64,000 nucleotides of DNA from Pseudogymnoascus destructans. Taxonomy: Eukaryota; Ascomycota; Leotiomycetes; Thelebolales; Thelebolaceae. The translations under genes were made by a program, and so were the position numbers. The DNA lies in NCBI RefSeq assembly GCF_001641265.1, contig NW_020167523.1, forward strand, positions 1,054,001 through 1,118,000, written 5' to 3'. A model generated the notes under the pieces. That model searched no databases, was not told where the DNA came from, and saw nothing but the letters and a program-made list of their open reading frames with translations. This document shows positions 39,648 to 50,285 of this stretch, piece by piece. How positions within the stretch are numbered: the stretch's first letter is position 1; each line of letters opens with the position of its first letter.

Positions 39648-40659
39648 AATGCCTTCGAAAAAGCTCTATTCTATGACTCTCGAACAGCGAAAGCCCTCCA
39701 AACCTAGCATCGATCTCACCATCCAAAACCTACACAAAAGGCTACTATATAGTGGTTCCTCGAGCAATACAATCGTCAACTTAGCCAATCTACAGTCTTA
39801 GCTAGAATCCCTTAGCTCTCGATTTTCAGACCTTGACGATACTCCTAATACTCTGGAAACAAACAGCTCTAAATCTCAGCGTCACCGCGCTTTCACCTAG
39901 CCTGAATTAGAAGCTGCTCTTTACGACTACCAGAGGCTTATTAAAGAGCGTGGCGGTATTACAACTACAGAAATCTTACAATCAAAGGCAAAGATTATCT
40001 AGAATCAGCTACCACAATACTGTGGACTACCTACGCTAGAATTTAGCTACAGATGAATCGTAAAGTTTCGACAACGGCATAATATATTATATTGAACTCT
40101 ACACAGCGAAGCTAGATCTATTAGTGTCACTGCAGAAGAACAAATGAAGGCTATACAAACTATTGCAGGGGAGTTTTTATAGGACAATATTTACAACATG
40201 GATGAGACTGGGCTTTACTAGAGGATGAGCCCTTTAAAGGGCTTTACAACATGATCAATTCTAGGACAGAAGAAGGACATAGCACGCATATTAGTAGCCA
40301 TTTGTGTTAATGCTGCTAGAACAGATCGACTTCAAGAAGAAAAGTAGGAAGGTGAGGCTAATCCTCATAATATACAGCTTGCACACTTAGTGGTTCCTTG
40401 TAACCTTGGTGGCTACTATAGTTGCCTGTTGCCTGTTGCCTGAGCAGCAATCGTAACAGATGTAGGGGCAATGGGTGGGGTTTAGACGTGGAATAAGAAG
40501 GCTTAGATGAATCAATTTGTTATGGCAGATTGGCTAAATGCTTTCTATACTCATATTGTATGTCACGTTCTATACTGCTTACAATGGATAACTTCTCAGC
40601 CCATATTGCTGTAGTGGAATCGATGCCTCCTCCTCTAAACATATGAATTATCTAGCTTC
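39648..40659 (+). pseudogene. Tigger-like transposase, first half (decayed)
   Basis: Opens MPSKKLYSMTLEQRKPSKPS. Later blocks: RHRAFT-PELEAALYDYQRL, GGITTTEILQSKAKII, IYNMDETGLY (first D, about 40192) and LLTMDNFSAHIAV (second D, about 40575). Many stops, largely TAG. Interrupted by a foldback piece at 40329 and cut by Gypsy-B at 40660; continues at 48303. Confidence 0.75.
40329..40463. repeat. Foldback-element fragment
   Basis: Shares GTGGTTCCTTGTAACCTTGG and GCAGCAATCGTAACA with the foldback element at 30132-30533. A small GTTGCCT repeat is inside. Confidence 0.6.
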
Positions 40660-40969
40660 TGTAAGGATGCCTCCTTACACGGGGTGCATTCGGACCCCTA
40701 AGGGGACGCGCAGTAGATAACATAGTAGTACAGCAACATAGGGGTTGGAGTCGGGGTCGATTCGGATTACCGACTAAGTAGTACCGAGGGTACGCTAAGC
40801 TTGATTAGAGTCGGACCCGAGACGGATATTTAAGGGGTAGGAAGCTGTAAGCTCCCCCTTTATCTTTTTTGTATCCTTCGTAGTAGACCTATAGGATAGA
40901 ATACAGCATCACCTCCGACTCGCACTCCCATATGCACCTACGGAGAGCCGTATTCCCTGTGTCCTTACA
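40660..40969 (+). repeat. Gypsy-B 5' LTR
   Basis: TGTAAGGATGCC...GTCCTTACA, 310 bp, unrelated to the Gypsy-A LTR. Followed by TTATACAAAAAAGATCACGC, the expected primer-binding zone. Confidence 0.93.
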
Positions 40970-41247
40970 TTATACAAAAAAGATCACGCTTGCCGGGGAC
41001 GGCCGTACCTAAATAATATCCCACAACCGGAACGACTCAGGAGAACTGTCGAAACACCACCGACCGCGACTCGGTGACATTTCGAAGTAGAGACCTGATG
41101 ACTCCAAATAGCCGTGACCCCAGAGAACTCACGGACAGCCAGTGGATCAGGGTTTGATCCTGCAGAGCAAGCTGGTAAAGTCGCAGACGCGTTGGCGCCG
41201 AATAGGATACGAGATCCTAAAGAACCCCCTCAAGCACAGAGGCAATT

Positions 41248-42630
41248 GTGAACAAGAGTGTTGATAGCTACGAGCTACCGGAAGTCAAACTCTTCCGTAT
41301 CGACTGCGACTCGATACACCCCCGAATCAAGATGTCGCGCAAGACGACACAAAACCCACCACCCGACAATGACGGTCAACCGCTACGAATGACAACTAGG
41401 CAAACCGCCACAGCGGGCACGACCGCAGGGCCATCCGAAAGCCCCCCGGATCGCATAGCGAACCTCGAGAACGAGATGCGGGAGCTCAAGGCGATGGTAG
41501 CCAGCCTCGTAGCTAGCCAGACCCGAATACCGTCTACGCCACCACTGGCTGCCGACGCCCCAGTGCGCACCATTGAGGCCGATGAAGACGAACAGCCTGC
41601 ACCGACAATGCGAAACACGCCCGGTACCGTTCGACTGCCACCTGTCGACAATGCGCGCTCTCCTTCAATCCCGGGTCTACCCCGACAGTACACCGTGGAC
41701 CCTCCGAACCGTTACAAGAAATCCACCATCTCTGAGAAGATTACGCCGCTCAGCGATGGGATAGAACATACCTTTATGCAATGGAGCGCGTCCATTCGGG
41801 ACCGACTTGTAGTCAATGAGGACCACTACCCTACCGACGTCTCGAGAAGAGCGTTGATATGGGGAACTACGACCGGCCTGGCAAAGAAATATCTGGAACC
41901 CCAATACCTATCGGATACGCATGGCTTCCAGAGCGCAGACGAAATGATGGACCTATTAGGATCATATTACCTTACGGGTAATGAGACCGAACAGGCCCGG
42001 AACGAATTCGACGATATGCAGATGGGCGAAAAGGGTCACTTACACGAAACCTTCCCCGAGTTCAAAGCCCGCTTCCAAAGTGCGGCGATTACGGGACAAG
42101 TATCACAATCGGAGTGGTTTCGGTATATGTGGAACAAGCTCACACCGCAATTCCGCAGCCGCGTGGCGGTCGTGAAGGACCAATGGAAAGGCGATTACCT
42201 CACCATGGTCCGAGCCTTAACCGCCTTCGACCAAGAGCGACGCAGGAACGGCGAGTTGAGCTCCCAGTCCAAGAGCGGCGAGTCGAGCTTCCCAGGACGG
42301 GCCCGCCTCGGCTCATCCAGGTTCCCGCCTGTGGAGGCCGCCAAGACCCAACCACCGAAGACGACAAGAAGTCCGTTGGGTTCCTTCCAGAGGACTCCTT
42401 TCATACCCACCGCCCCCAAGCCGGACATAACAGGTCGCGTGCGGACCGCCGTGCCGGCTGCGTCTGGAAACTGTTTCAAATGCGGGAAGCCCGGTCATTT
42501 CCAGGACAGGTGCCCGCTCAACCCCACAGTCAAAGAGATTGACCGCGAAGCCCCTGAACCCGAAGAGCAGTGGGAGGAGGCAGTCGAACTCCAATCGGAT
42601 GCGTCCCTGGAGGAAAACGACGAGGCCTAG
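41248..42630 (+). CDS. gag: Gypsy-B Gag (460 aa)
   Basis: N-terminal helix, a coiled-coil segment (RIANLENEMRELKAMVASLV, about residues 70-90), Ty3-type capsid region about 160-340 (MQWSASIRDRLVVNEDHYP, GSYYLTGNETEQARNEFDDM, EWFRYMWNKLTPQFRSRVAV) and one CCHC zinc knuckle at about 409-422 (CFKCGKPGHFQDRC). Ends with an acidic tail. The protease frame (-1) overlaps the gag end from about 42570; I see no classical slippery heptamer there (GGAAAAC is the nearest). A shorter start at Met 29 (MSRKTTQ) is possible. Intact frame. Confidence 0.92.
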   Translation: MNKSVDSYELPEVKLFRIDCDSIHPRIKMSRKTTQNPPPDNDGQPLRMTTRQTATAGTTAGPSESPPDRIANLENEMRELKAMVASLVASQTRIPSTPPLAADAPVRTIEADEDEQPAPTMRNTPGTVRLPPVDNARSPSIPGLPRQYTVDPPNRYKKSTISEKITPLSDGIEHTFMQWSASIRDRLVVNEDHYPTDVSRRALIWGTTTGLAKKYLEPQYLSDTHGFQSADEMMDLLGSYYLTGNETEQARNEFDDMQMGEKGHLHETFPEFKARFQSAAITGQVSQSEWFRYMWNKLTPQFRSRVAVVKDQWKGDYLTMVRALTAFDQERRRNGELSSQSKSGESSFPGRARLGSSRFPPVEAAKTQPPKTTRSPLGSFQRTPFIPTAPKPDITGRVRTAVPAASGNCFKCGKPGHFQDRCPLNPTVKEIDREAPEPEEQWEEAVELQSDASLEENDEA

Positions 42631-45600
42631 GGAAAGGCTCCTTCCTAGGTCTACGCAAATGTGATCTGCAAGATCTCGACCTACAAGAACTCTTGGGCGG
42701 AACCCAGTTCTTAGTCGACACGACGCTGAGTCTGAACGGACTCGGTGTGCAAACGAAGGCTCTCGCAGACACAGGAGCAAACGGATACCTCGTCATCAAC
42801 AAGCCCTTCGCGCTACGACTGTCGAAGGCGCGTCATACGGAAACTGCCCTACTCTGTACCCATACGTGGTTTTCAGCGAAAAATCCAAAGTCACGTATCG
42901 GAGTATATTCGGTTGCACTTAACAGTCGAAGGACGCCGAATATATAACTGCCCCTTTGTGCTCCTGGACCTCGGAGCGCAAGATGTGATAATTGGGAGGA
43001 AGCTTTTCAGCCGCTTCCGAATACTACTCGACTCTGCAAAGAGCCGGCTAGTATGGCCAAAGGAGTACCCGCCAACTCCTAGCTGGAGCAAGGAGATCAC
43101 CTTGCCCTACCACTCGCGCGAAACGTCCATTCGACATCCGGCACACCAGTCGGATGCGAATCGTAGGGATGCCGCCATCCAACATGAAGACAGACGCCGC
43201 GCAGGCGGACGCCCGATGGAAATGAAAGTGATAATTTCGGACTACGAAGAAATCACCGACTCCCCACCGAGCACACCTCGGAAGGAGGAGGATCCTCCGT
43301 CACGACCACCGAAGAGGACGCCAACGCATGGGTTTGCACCGGTGCAGATCTGCGAGATTAGTGCGAATGCCTTCTATCATGAGATGATGCGGAGCGACGC
43401 CGAGTTCTTCCAGGCTAGTATATATGAAATTGATCAGATCCTTCGGCAGAGAGAATCGGAAGAGGACAACGAGACGACATCACTCATCCAGGAGAAGCTC
43501 CCGTTTGTGCATCGAAACTATGCCGACGTCTTCTCGAAGTCGGAATCAGATCGCCTTCCACCACACCGCATATACGATCACAGGATACAGCTCGAGGCCC
43601 CCTTACCAAACGCCTTTTCACCGCTCTACCGACAAAGCACCGAGGAGCTAAAGGCTACTAAGCAATACCTGTTGGAGCACCTCGACAAGGGCTTCATCGC
43701 CAATAGCGATAGCCCCTTTGCGTCGCCTATACTATTCGTTAAGAAAGCGGATGGGAAACTGAGATTTTGTATCGACTACCGGAAGCTGAATGGCCTCACT
43801 CGTAACGACCCATATCCCATTCCGCGCATCGATGAATTGCTCGGCCGGGTGTCAAAAGCGAAGATCTTCACGAAGCTCGACATCCGACAAGCTTTCCATC
43901 GTATACGGATGCATCCCGACTCTGAAGAGTACACGACCTTTCGGACTCGTTACGGATCCTACAAATGTAAAGTGCTACCGTTTGGCCTAACCAACGGTCC
44001 CGCAACCTATCAGAGGTACATGAACGACGTTCTCATGTCGTACTTGGATGATTTCTGTACTGCCTACCTAGACGACATCCTAATATACTCCGAAGACCCT
44101 TCGGAACACGTAGATCATGTACATAAAGTCTTACAGCGACTACGAGAAGCCGGACTCCAAGCCGACATTAAGAAATGCGAGTTTGACGTTACCCGTACGA
44201 AGTACCTGGGTTACATACTGACCACTTCCGGGGTGGAAGCGGACCCTGATAAGATCGAACCACTCCGTAACTGGATCAGACCAACCACCGTCACCGGTGT
44301 AAAGTCTTACCTAGGCTTCTGTGGCTTCTACCGCCAGTTCATACGGAACTTCGGGAAAATAGCCAAGCCCCTAACCACTATCACAAGCCCCTCGGAGCCG
44401 TTCCTATGGACTGAGGAGTGTGAGAACGCTTTTGAGGAATTGCGACGACAACTCTTAACAGTCCAGGCACTTCACCACTTCGACCCCGAATTGCCTACGA
44501 AGCTGGAGACCGATTCCTCAGACGGAGTCGTCGCCGGCGTGCTATCACAGGAGCACCCGGACAAGCTCTGGTACCCAGTAAGCTTCTATAGCCACGTACT
44601 AACCGGCCACGAGATCAACTGGGAGATCCACGACAAAGAACTGTTCGCAATCGTGAAAGCGTTCGCGAAATGGAGACCCGAGTTGGCTTCGGTGACACAC
44701 CGGGTGGACGTCTATACGGACCACCGATCGCTGGAATACTTCATGACCACGAAGGTTCTCACCGCGAAGCAGGTACGGTGGATGGAGCTACTCTCCGACT
44801 TCAACTTCCACATTACGTATACGGCAGGTAAGAATAACCAGAAGGCGGATATTCTAAGCCGAAGAGGCCAAGACCTCGTAATGCAGCAAAAAGTCAAGTT
44901 AGACAGTCGTGCGAGGGTGTTACTTGGCCCAGCCCGCCTACACCCCCATATCAGTGCCGAGTTGGCCGACAGTTATGTAGCATCGATTAATGCCATCGAC
45001 CCCCTGAAAACGCAGATGCCCTTCGATCTGATTGAGGCACTATGCGTAGGCAACCGGAAGTCGTTCGCCGAGACACGCGCGAAACAACCCCTACCGGATG
45101 GGTACGCCCTAGCCGACCAACTCCTCCTGTACAAAGACCGCCTATGTGTGAACCGTCACACAGAGCTTTGTACGAAACTCATCCGGGAGGCACACGACCA
45201 AGTGTCGACCGCACACCCAAGTGGCAGGAAGACCTACCAGTTGCTCGCCCCAAAGTATCATTGGGTCGGTATGGAAGCGGACTGCTCATGGTACGTACGC
45301 AATTGCATGACATGCCGCCTATCGCACACCAATGTCACGAAGCAACAGGGTTTCCTTCACCCCCTACCGGTCCCCGACTACCCTATGCAACACCTTACGA
45401 TGGACTTTAAGGAGTTCCCCAGGGACAAGCACGGATACGACAGCATCCTAGTGTTCATGGACCGCCTCGGGAAGAGTTCGGTAACCATACAGTGCCACAA
45501 GACTACGGATGCACGGCAAATGGCGCAGCTATTCATCGAATGGATTTATCGATTCGGACATACCCCGGTGTCGATCATTAGTGATCGCGGACCCCAATTC

Positions 45601-46577
45601 GTGTCGTCCTTCTGGCACGAGTTCTGCCGGATCATCGGCGTCAAGATCAAGCTGTCGACGGCTTATCATAAGCAGACCGACGGACAGACGGAAATCATGA
45701 ACCGATATATCGATCAGAGACTGCGCCCATTCGTATCCTATTACCAGGATAATTGGAGCGAGCTCATCCCTATCATGGATCGGGTCCAGATGACGCTCCC
45801 TCACGCATCGATCGGGATGACCCCGTATCGACTCAAGTACGGAACGGATCCCCGTACCAGTTGGGATTGGAACACACCAAAGGGAACCACCCCCGAGAAA
45901 CTCTGAACCAAGACGAAGCTAAGGAGGTGGCTACTCGTATGCACACCGCCTGGGAATACGCCAAAAGAAATATGGCGAAAGCGCAAGAAGAGATGTCAAG
46001 GCATGCTAATCGACGCCGAAGAGCTGTCGATTGGAGCGTAGGAGACAAGGTCTACCTCTCGACGAAGAATCTCAAAAATACCCGTCCTAGCCGTAAGCTA
46101 GGGCAACAATGGGTCGGACCGTATACGGTATTGGAACAGGTCGGTCACACATTCCGATTACGACTACCCACTGGGTCTCAAATACACGATGTATTCTCGC
46201 CGGACGTACTCATTAAAGCTCCGAGTAACCCCTTACCTGGGCAAGCACCACCAGAGCCTAGCAGCGAAGTCATTAACGGCCTAGAAGAATGGCAAGTGGA
46301 AAAGATCCTCGCCGTGAGACTTCGCCGCCGGCAGCTACAATACCAGGTGAGCTGGGTAGGATTTGACCCCGACCCGGAGTGGTACCCGGCAGCCAATTTC
46401 GAGAACTCTCCGCTCAAGCTTCGAGAGTTCCACACGGAATACCCCAACCTACCAGGACCGCCGAAGGACTTACCCGGATGGATCACGGCATGGGAGACGG
46501 GCGGGCCAAGCTACGGTCACGGAAGGCACGGCAAAGCAGAAAAAACAGACTCGTTGCTACCCACGAATCTAAACTAA
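42570..46577 (+). pseudogene. pol: Gypsy-B Pol with two frameshifts
   Basis: Protease ALADTGANGYLVINK (about 42760-42804) is in one frame. Near 42830 the reading moves by one base into the long frame (to 45906): RIYNCPFVLLDLGAQDVIIG, reverse transcriptase with LRFCIDYRKLN, KLDIRQAFHRIRM and catalytic YLDDILIYS (about 44068), RNase H (LETDSSDGVVAG), integrase zinc-binding region (about 45170-45340, CMTCRLSH) and DDE core (MDFKEFPRDKHG, ISDRGPQFVSSFW, KQTDGQTEIMNRY). At about 45885-45900, beside a CCCCC run, it shifts back to the frame to 46577, which holds the integrase tail (WSVGDKVYLSTKNLK) and a chromodomain-like end (WQVEKILAVRLRRRQLQYQV). Each break is a single-base change, so the copy is only slightly damaged. 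Confidence 0.9.
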
Positions 46578-46738
46578 ATACCCTCTGAGCCAGGGCACAC
46601 TCGTCCCGGGCTCTTGCGGGAGCCACCCTTCCCAAACGTCCCACCGGCGTCGCAACAAGCGGCTACCACCATGTGAGACGAAGGGTCGAAGCGACCCCAC
46701 GCGAAGAGCCCAGCCCGAGTTCCCTCCGACACAGAGTC

Positions 46739-47553
46739 TCATCCAATGGGCGCGGAGAACGTCCCCTCCGCCGCCTCATCCCCATCTTCCTCCCCCCTCT
46801 TTCTCTTCTGGCCGCGGGGCCCCGCCGCCACGGCCACGGACACCTTGTCCACCGCCGCCACCACCGACTTCCCCACCCCCTTCAGGGAGGACTCCAGGCC
46901 CTCCAGCAAGGAGCCCTGCCCCTCGAGGAGCGCGGCCGTATCCCTCCCCACCGCCGTCACCGCCTGGCGGACACGCTTCACAGCGTCAGTTCCAAAACAA
47001 GACATAACACAAGGGGTAGACTTACGCGCAGGCCGTCCTCGACGGCGTTGCGGAGAGCCATGCTCTCCATGTAGGCCGAAGCCTCGGCCGGAGAGCGAAA
47101 CTTCGGCATATTGGCGGCCGTGAGGTTGGCCACCCGAACTGCCTCCGCGGCAGCAGCCTTCGCGGCGGCGGGATCAGGGTTGGTTGACGTTTCGGCGTCG
47201 ACAATCGCCTGGTATTCGTCGGCTAGGAACCAGGCCATCTATCCCCACAAGGTCAGCCACAGAAACCAAAACACGAGGCCGTAGGCCACCCGACAACTCA
47301 CCGGAACACAATTGGCCTTTTGGCCCACACAGTGGTTGCATTTGGAGCTCGAGGCGCTCCAAACACAGTCGTGGGCGGGCTCGCCCGCTCCCACCTTCGC
47401 CTTGCGGCGGACGCAGCGCATGCACAAAGTGCGGAAGGCTGCAGTAAGGGCCCCGGGAGGAGGGGGCACCGGCATCGTCGCGGAATGGGTTCCTACGGAA
47501 CCGTCAGCCAAGCCACAGGAGTTATCACCCGCGCGTCGACGCGCAACCATCAC
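46739..47553 (-). CDS. Antisense three-exon Cys-rich gene of Gypsy-B (229 aa)
   Basis: On the strand opposite gag-pol, between pol and the 3' LTR. Exons 47553-47302, 47238-47026 and 46963-46739. Introns 47239-47301 (63 bp, GTGAGT donor, CTGAC branch, TAG) and 46964-47025 (62 bp, GTAAGT donor, CTGAC branch, CAG) both leave phase 0. An alternative acceptor a few codons upstream for intron 2 also stays in frame. Exon 1 carries C44-x2-C47-x15-C63-x8-C72-x2-C75-x6-C82 (LCMRCVRRK ... CNHCVGQKANC), a six-cysteine module resembling fungal zinc clusters or DUF3716-like domains. Exon 2 is Ala-rich helix (YQAIVDAETSTNPDPAAAKA); exon 3 is helical with a likely nuclear signal GQKRKRGEEDGD. Function unknown; no RNA evidence. 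Confidence 0.65.
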
Positions 47554-47992
47554 CTACGCGATCGTCTGGGTATTGGTTTTGTTTCTATGAAACAATCAGT
47601 TAGTATACAATATTCGAACAGACGGGGCCACTTACTGTTCTCGGGAGGGGGGTTCGTGAGCGTTGTTGTGGTAAAAGAAGCTTCGAAATGTGGGCGGAAC
47701 CGGTTGCTTCATAACATCCGCTTACAACAATGAATCTCTGAGACGGATTAGCGCGCGCACAGTAACTGAGAAATTCGCGACGCTTACTGCTACCCTCGGA
47801 CACCTCACGGGGTGTATTCGGACCTGCCTAAATACCCTTTATTACGATTAAAGCACCACTCCCAATTTACGCATTCAGCCATACGTTTCCCATAACAAAG
47901 ACTACGGTTAGGGCCTACACTCGGACACTCCTCGGTCGCGATACTATGCCACGTGCATTGAGGACAAAGCACTTCCTTAAGGCGGGGGGTAA
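47554..47992. other. Gypsy-B region between antisense gene and 3' LTR
   Basis: Expected promoter and leader of the antisense gene. Minus-strand ORFs at 47600-47803 and 47805-48056 are short and Cys-poor; an extra leader exon is possible but I cannot fix borders. A piece near 47805-47845 (CACGGGGTGTATTCGGACC) resembles the start of the LTR, so a small decayed LTR-like duplication may lie here. Confidence 0.4.
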
Positions 47993-48302
47993 TGTAAGGA
48001 TGCCTCCTTACATGGGGTGCATTCGGACCCCTAAGGGGACGCGCAGTAGATAACATAGTAGTACAGCAACATAGGGGTTGGAGTCGGGGTCGATTCGGAT
48101 TACCGACTAAGTAGTACCGAGGGTACGCTAAGCTTGATTAGAGTCGGACCCGAGACGGATATTTAAGGGGTAGGAAGCTGTAAGCTCCCCCTTTATCTTT
48201 TTTGTATCCTTCGTAGTAGACCTATAGGATAGAATACAGCATCACCTCCGACTCGCACTCCCATATGCACCTACGGAGAGCCGTATTCCCTGTGTCCTTA
48301 CA
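47993..48302 (+). repeat. Gypsy-B 3' LTR
   Basis: 310 bp, one visible difference from 40660-40969. Confidence 0.93.
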
Positions 48303-48373
48303 GCTTCCTCTAAATGTGACTAGTTGATATCAACCTCTTAATCAAGGTATTATAGCCTCTTTAAAAAGCTATT

Positions 48374-48848
48374 TGTAACGCTGACTTCTAAACGATAGAA
48401 GACACAGAGGTTCTCTTGCGTAAAGGTTTACTTATCAGAGGAGGCAGGGGATCAGACACAAAGGCTTCAAGTAACACGTTACTAGTATATAACAAATACT
48501 GTATTGAGTTGAGCACGAAGCTCCTATCTAAGGAAATACTATCTACTTATATAGTGGCGTCGTGCCTAGTGGACTCTTGGGAACTCACTCGAGTCCTCAG
48601 AGTCCTGGACTCTTAGGACTCTTCTCATCATCCTGCGAGTCCATCACGTGCCTAGTGGACTCCTGGGAACTCACTCGAGTCCTCGGAGTCCTGGACTCTT
48701 AGGACTCTTCTCATCATCCTGCGAGTCCGTCACGTGATACTTTCGGAACTACTATTCCCCGCTGCCCCTCCAGGTACCAGGGCCGGTCTCATGCGACCTC
48801 CCTCCTTCCTGTCCTGTAGTTGGCCAGCCTTCTTGTTCCGTCGTAACA
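48374..48848 (-). mobile_element. Gypsy-A solo LTR (inverted)
   Basis: 475 bp, reverse complement of the Gypsy-A LTR with very few differences (for example GAGCACGAAGC versus GAGCATGAAGC). The perfect 5-bp duplication CTATT is at 48369-48373 and 48849-48853, so it is a genuine insertion that later lost its body. It sits inside the Tigger relic. Confidence 0.93.
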
Positions 48849-49073
48849 CTATTATCATCAGCAATGGCTCGAGTTCATACTCGAATCTTTTAGCAACAAG
48901 CTAGATCCAATCAAAACAATGACAATAAACTTTGCAATTCTCTAGCTTATTCGATCATGGCATCACGACATTACAAATACGACTATCTACAATTGCTTTC
49001 GAAAAACTCTTTTATGCCTAATACAGCTTCCTATACCCTCCAAGTTCTGATTGAGTTCTCAGAATCTGAGAAT

Positions 49074-49283
49074 CAGTGTGTTAAATAGTATGAACCCATA
49101 TACTGCCAAGCACTTCTCCTGATATCATAGAGTCTGAGCGGGTCCCAAATAGGAAAATTTGGGATAAATAAACATTGTGTTACTGAGGTTATTATCATGT
49201 TGGTAGAGCAACTATCATGCACGTGCTTTATGCTGCATGTGCATTCCTTGGCAGTATACGGGTTCATACTATTTAACACACTG
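49074..49283. mobile_element. 210-bp hAT-like MITE, copy 2
   Basis: Inverted ends CAGTGTGTTAAATAG / CTATTTAACACACTG, 8-bp duplication CTGAGAAT / CTGAGGAT with one mismatch. Homologous to 38936-39148. Confidence 0.88.
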
Positions 49284-49513
49284 CTGAGGATAGTGGCATC
49301 ACGGATCCAGCATCATTTTTGCGCTCTTTAGAGCGCGTGGAGAGGCAATTAGTGGCCAAACAGGCCAATGACTTGGTTTAAGGCACGTTGGATGGATGGA
49401 TGGTAGCTAAGGGGCTACTTCGGGTCTACTTCGGATCACTTTCTAACTCGATATTACTATAACTCGATATATTTATGCATGACCAATTACATCGACTTAA
49501 CGAGATAATACTG

Positions 49514-49714
49514 TAATACTCTGCCCGCCTCCGCGCCTCCCGAGGTGATCTGGTAGGACTGGAAACCCATCACCCCGGTAGCGCACGTGTTGTCATATAC
49601 GTTTCTAGACTGTGTTGCACCTGTGCAGCCTGGCCCGCTGTAGAGTTGTAGCACGGCTCCCTCTACTATCATGGTGTTCGCGATTAGCGCTGCGATGAAA
49701 GACTTGATGTTCAT
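49514..49714 (-). pseudogene. Small secreted protein, 5' part, split by the Tigger element
   Basis: Starts at 49714: signal peptide MNIKSFIAALIANTMIVEG-A, then LQLYSGPGCTGATQSRNVYD with NTCATGVMGFQSYQITSGG and AEAGRVL, where the TA at 49514-49515 and the Tigger end interrupt it. The pattern (a short beta-rich secreted domain with GPGC, DNTCA and GFQSY blocks) is common among small fungal secreted proteins of unknown role. The likely remainder is at 39403-39481 on the same strand, 10 kb away. As it stands, reading into the transposon gives only QYYLVKSM before a stop. Confidence 0.75.
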
Positions 49715-50285
49715 CTTCGTAAAGTATGTTATAATGTTCCTTTCGTCTGGTTGCGAAGTGAGTATGGTTGGTGAATTGCGGTTGGATATTCGTCCGCCAG
49801 CGCAAGGCCACAAGGGATACCTGCTACTACCTGCAGTAATTTAGGCGGCTTGAGAGAAGACCGGTATACGTGGCTGCAAATGATGGTCCAGAGCATCGTC
49901 GGACGGGAAAGATGGGATTGAGGTCCAGGGGAAATTCTGCTTCGCCTCGCTCGCTTGGAGCTTAGTGAGAGAATCTTGTAAGAATTGGAAGGAGGCATAG
50001 ATTGCACCGATATTAATAAATTCAGCGTCTTTGAGCCGGAGCGTTCAGTCACCAAAGAAGATAGCTGATTGGTGGCAGTTCCTGTGGCATGTATCCAACA
50101 TCGCGGGCCCTACACACCCGCCCCTGGCAGCCACATCCGCCTTCCCGCATCCCGACCCGCTGGTTTTCGTGTGATTTTAGTGGCGCCGCGAAAGAGCAGC
50201 GATGTAGGGACAAAGTGTTAAGCCCGTAGCAAAAACTCATTTCTTGCTTCTGACTGGCCTGCACTTTCTACTGACAACCTCAAGG
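49715..50285. other. Intergenic region, no gene seen
   Basis: ORFs on the minus strand (to 50055 and 50264) have no recognisable features. This should hold the promoter of the split secreted-protein gene and the 3' flank of the GT32 gene. Confidence 0.5.

Larger units (their letters stand above)
40660..48302 (+). mobile_element. Complete Ty3/Gypsy element (Gypsy-B, 7.6 kb)
   Basis: LTRs 40660-40969 and 47993-48302, both 310 bp with one difference seen (C/T in CCTTACA-C/T-GGGG). The 5-bp duplication GCTTC is at 40655-40659 and 48303-48307. Contains gag, pol with two frame breaks, and an antisense three-exon gene before the 3' LTR. GC content is clearly higher than the relics around it. Near-identical LTRs point to a recent insertion. 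Confidence 0.95.
48303..49500 (+). pseudogene. Tigger-like transposase, second half (decayed)
   Basis: Continues from 40659: after the Gypsy-B duplication the frame gives the third-D region (YQPLNQGIIASLKSY, about 48325-48370). After the solo LTR it gives TNTTIYNCFRKTLL (about 48980) and, after a MITE, ITDPASFLRSLERVERQLV (about 49310), the usual C-terminus. Stops are frequent. Confidence 0.7.
39484..49513 (+). mobile_element. Tigger-like transposon, decayed, expanded to 10 kb by insertions
   Basis: Ends CAGTATTATCTCGTTAAGTC (39484) and its inverse (49513), each next to TA (39482-39483, 49514-49515). Own sequence is about 1.9 kb. It contains Gypsy-B (40660-48302), a solo LTR (48374-48848), a MITE (49074-49283) and a foldback piece (40329-40463). 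It split a host gene. Confidence 0.85.

Noticed and set aside
41135..41175. tRNA-like B-box (GGTTTGATCC) in the Gypsy-B leader
   Set aside because: No matching A-box or cloverleaf could be formed; likely chance.
42830..42840. Programmed frameshift between Gypsy-B protease and reverse transcriptase
   Set aside because: No slippery motif, position unusual for the family, and a second compensating shift near a C run; mutation or sequencing error is more likely.
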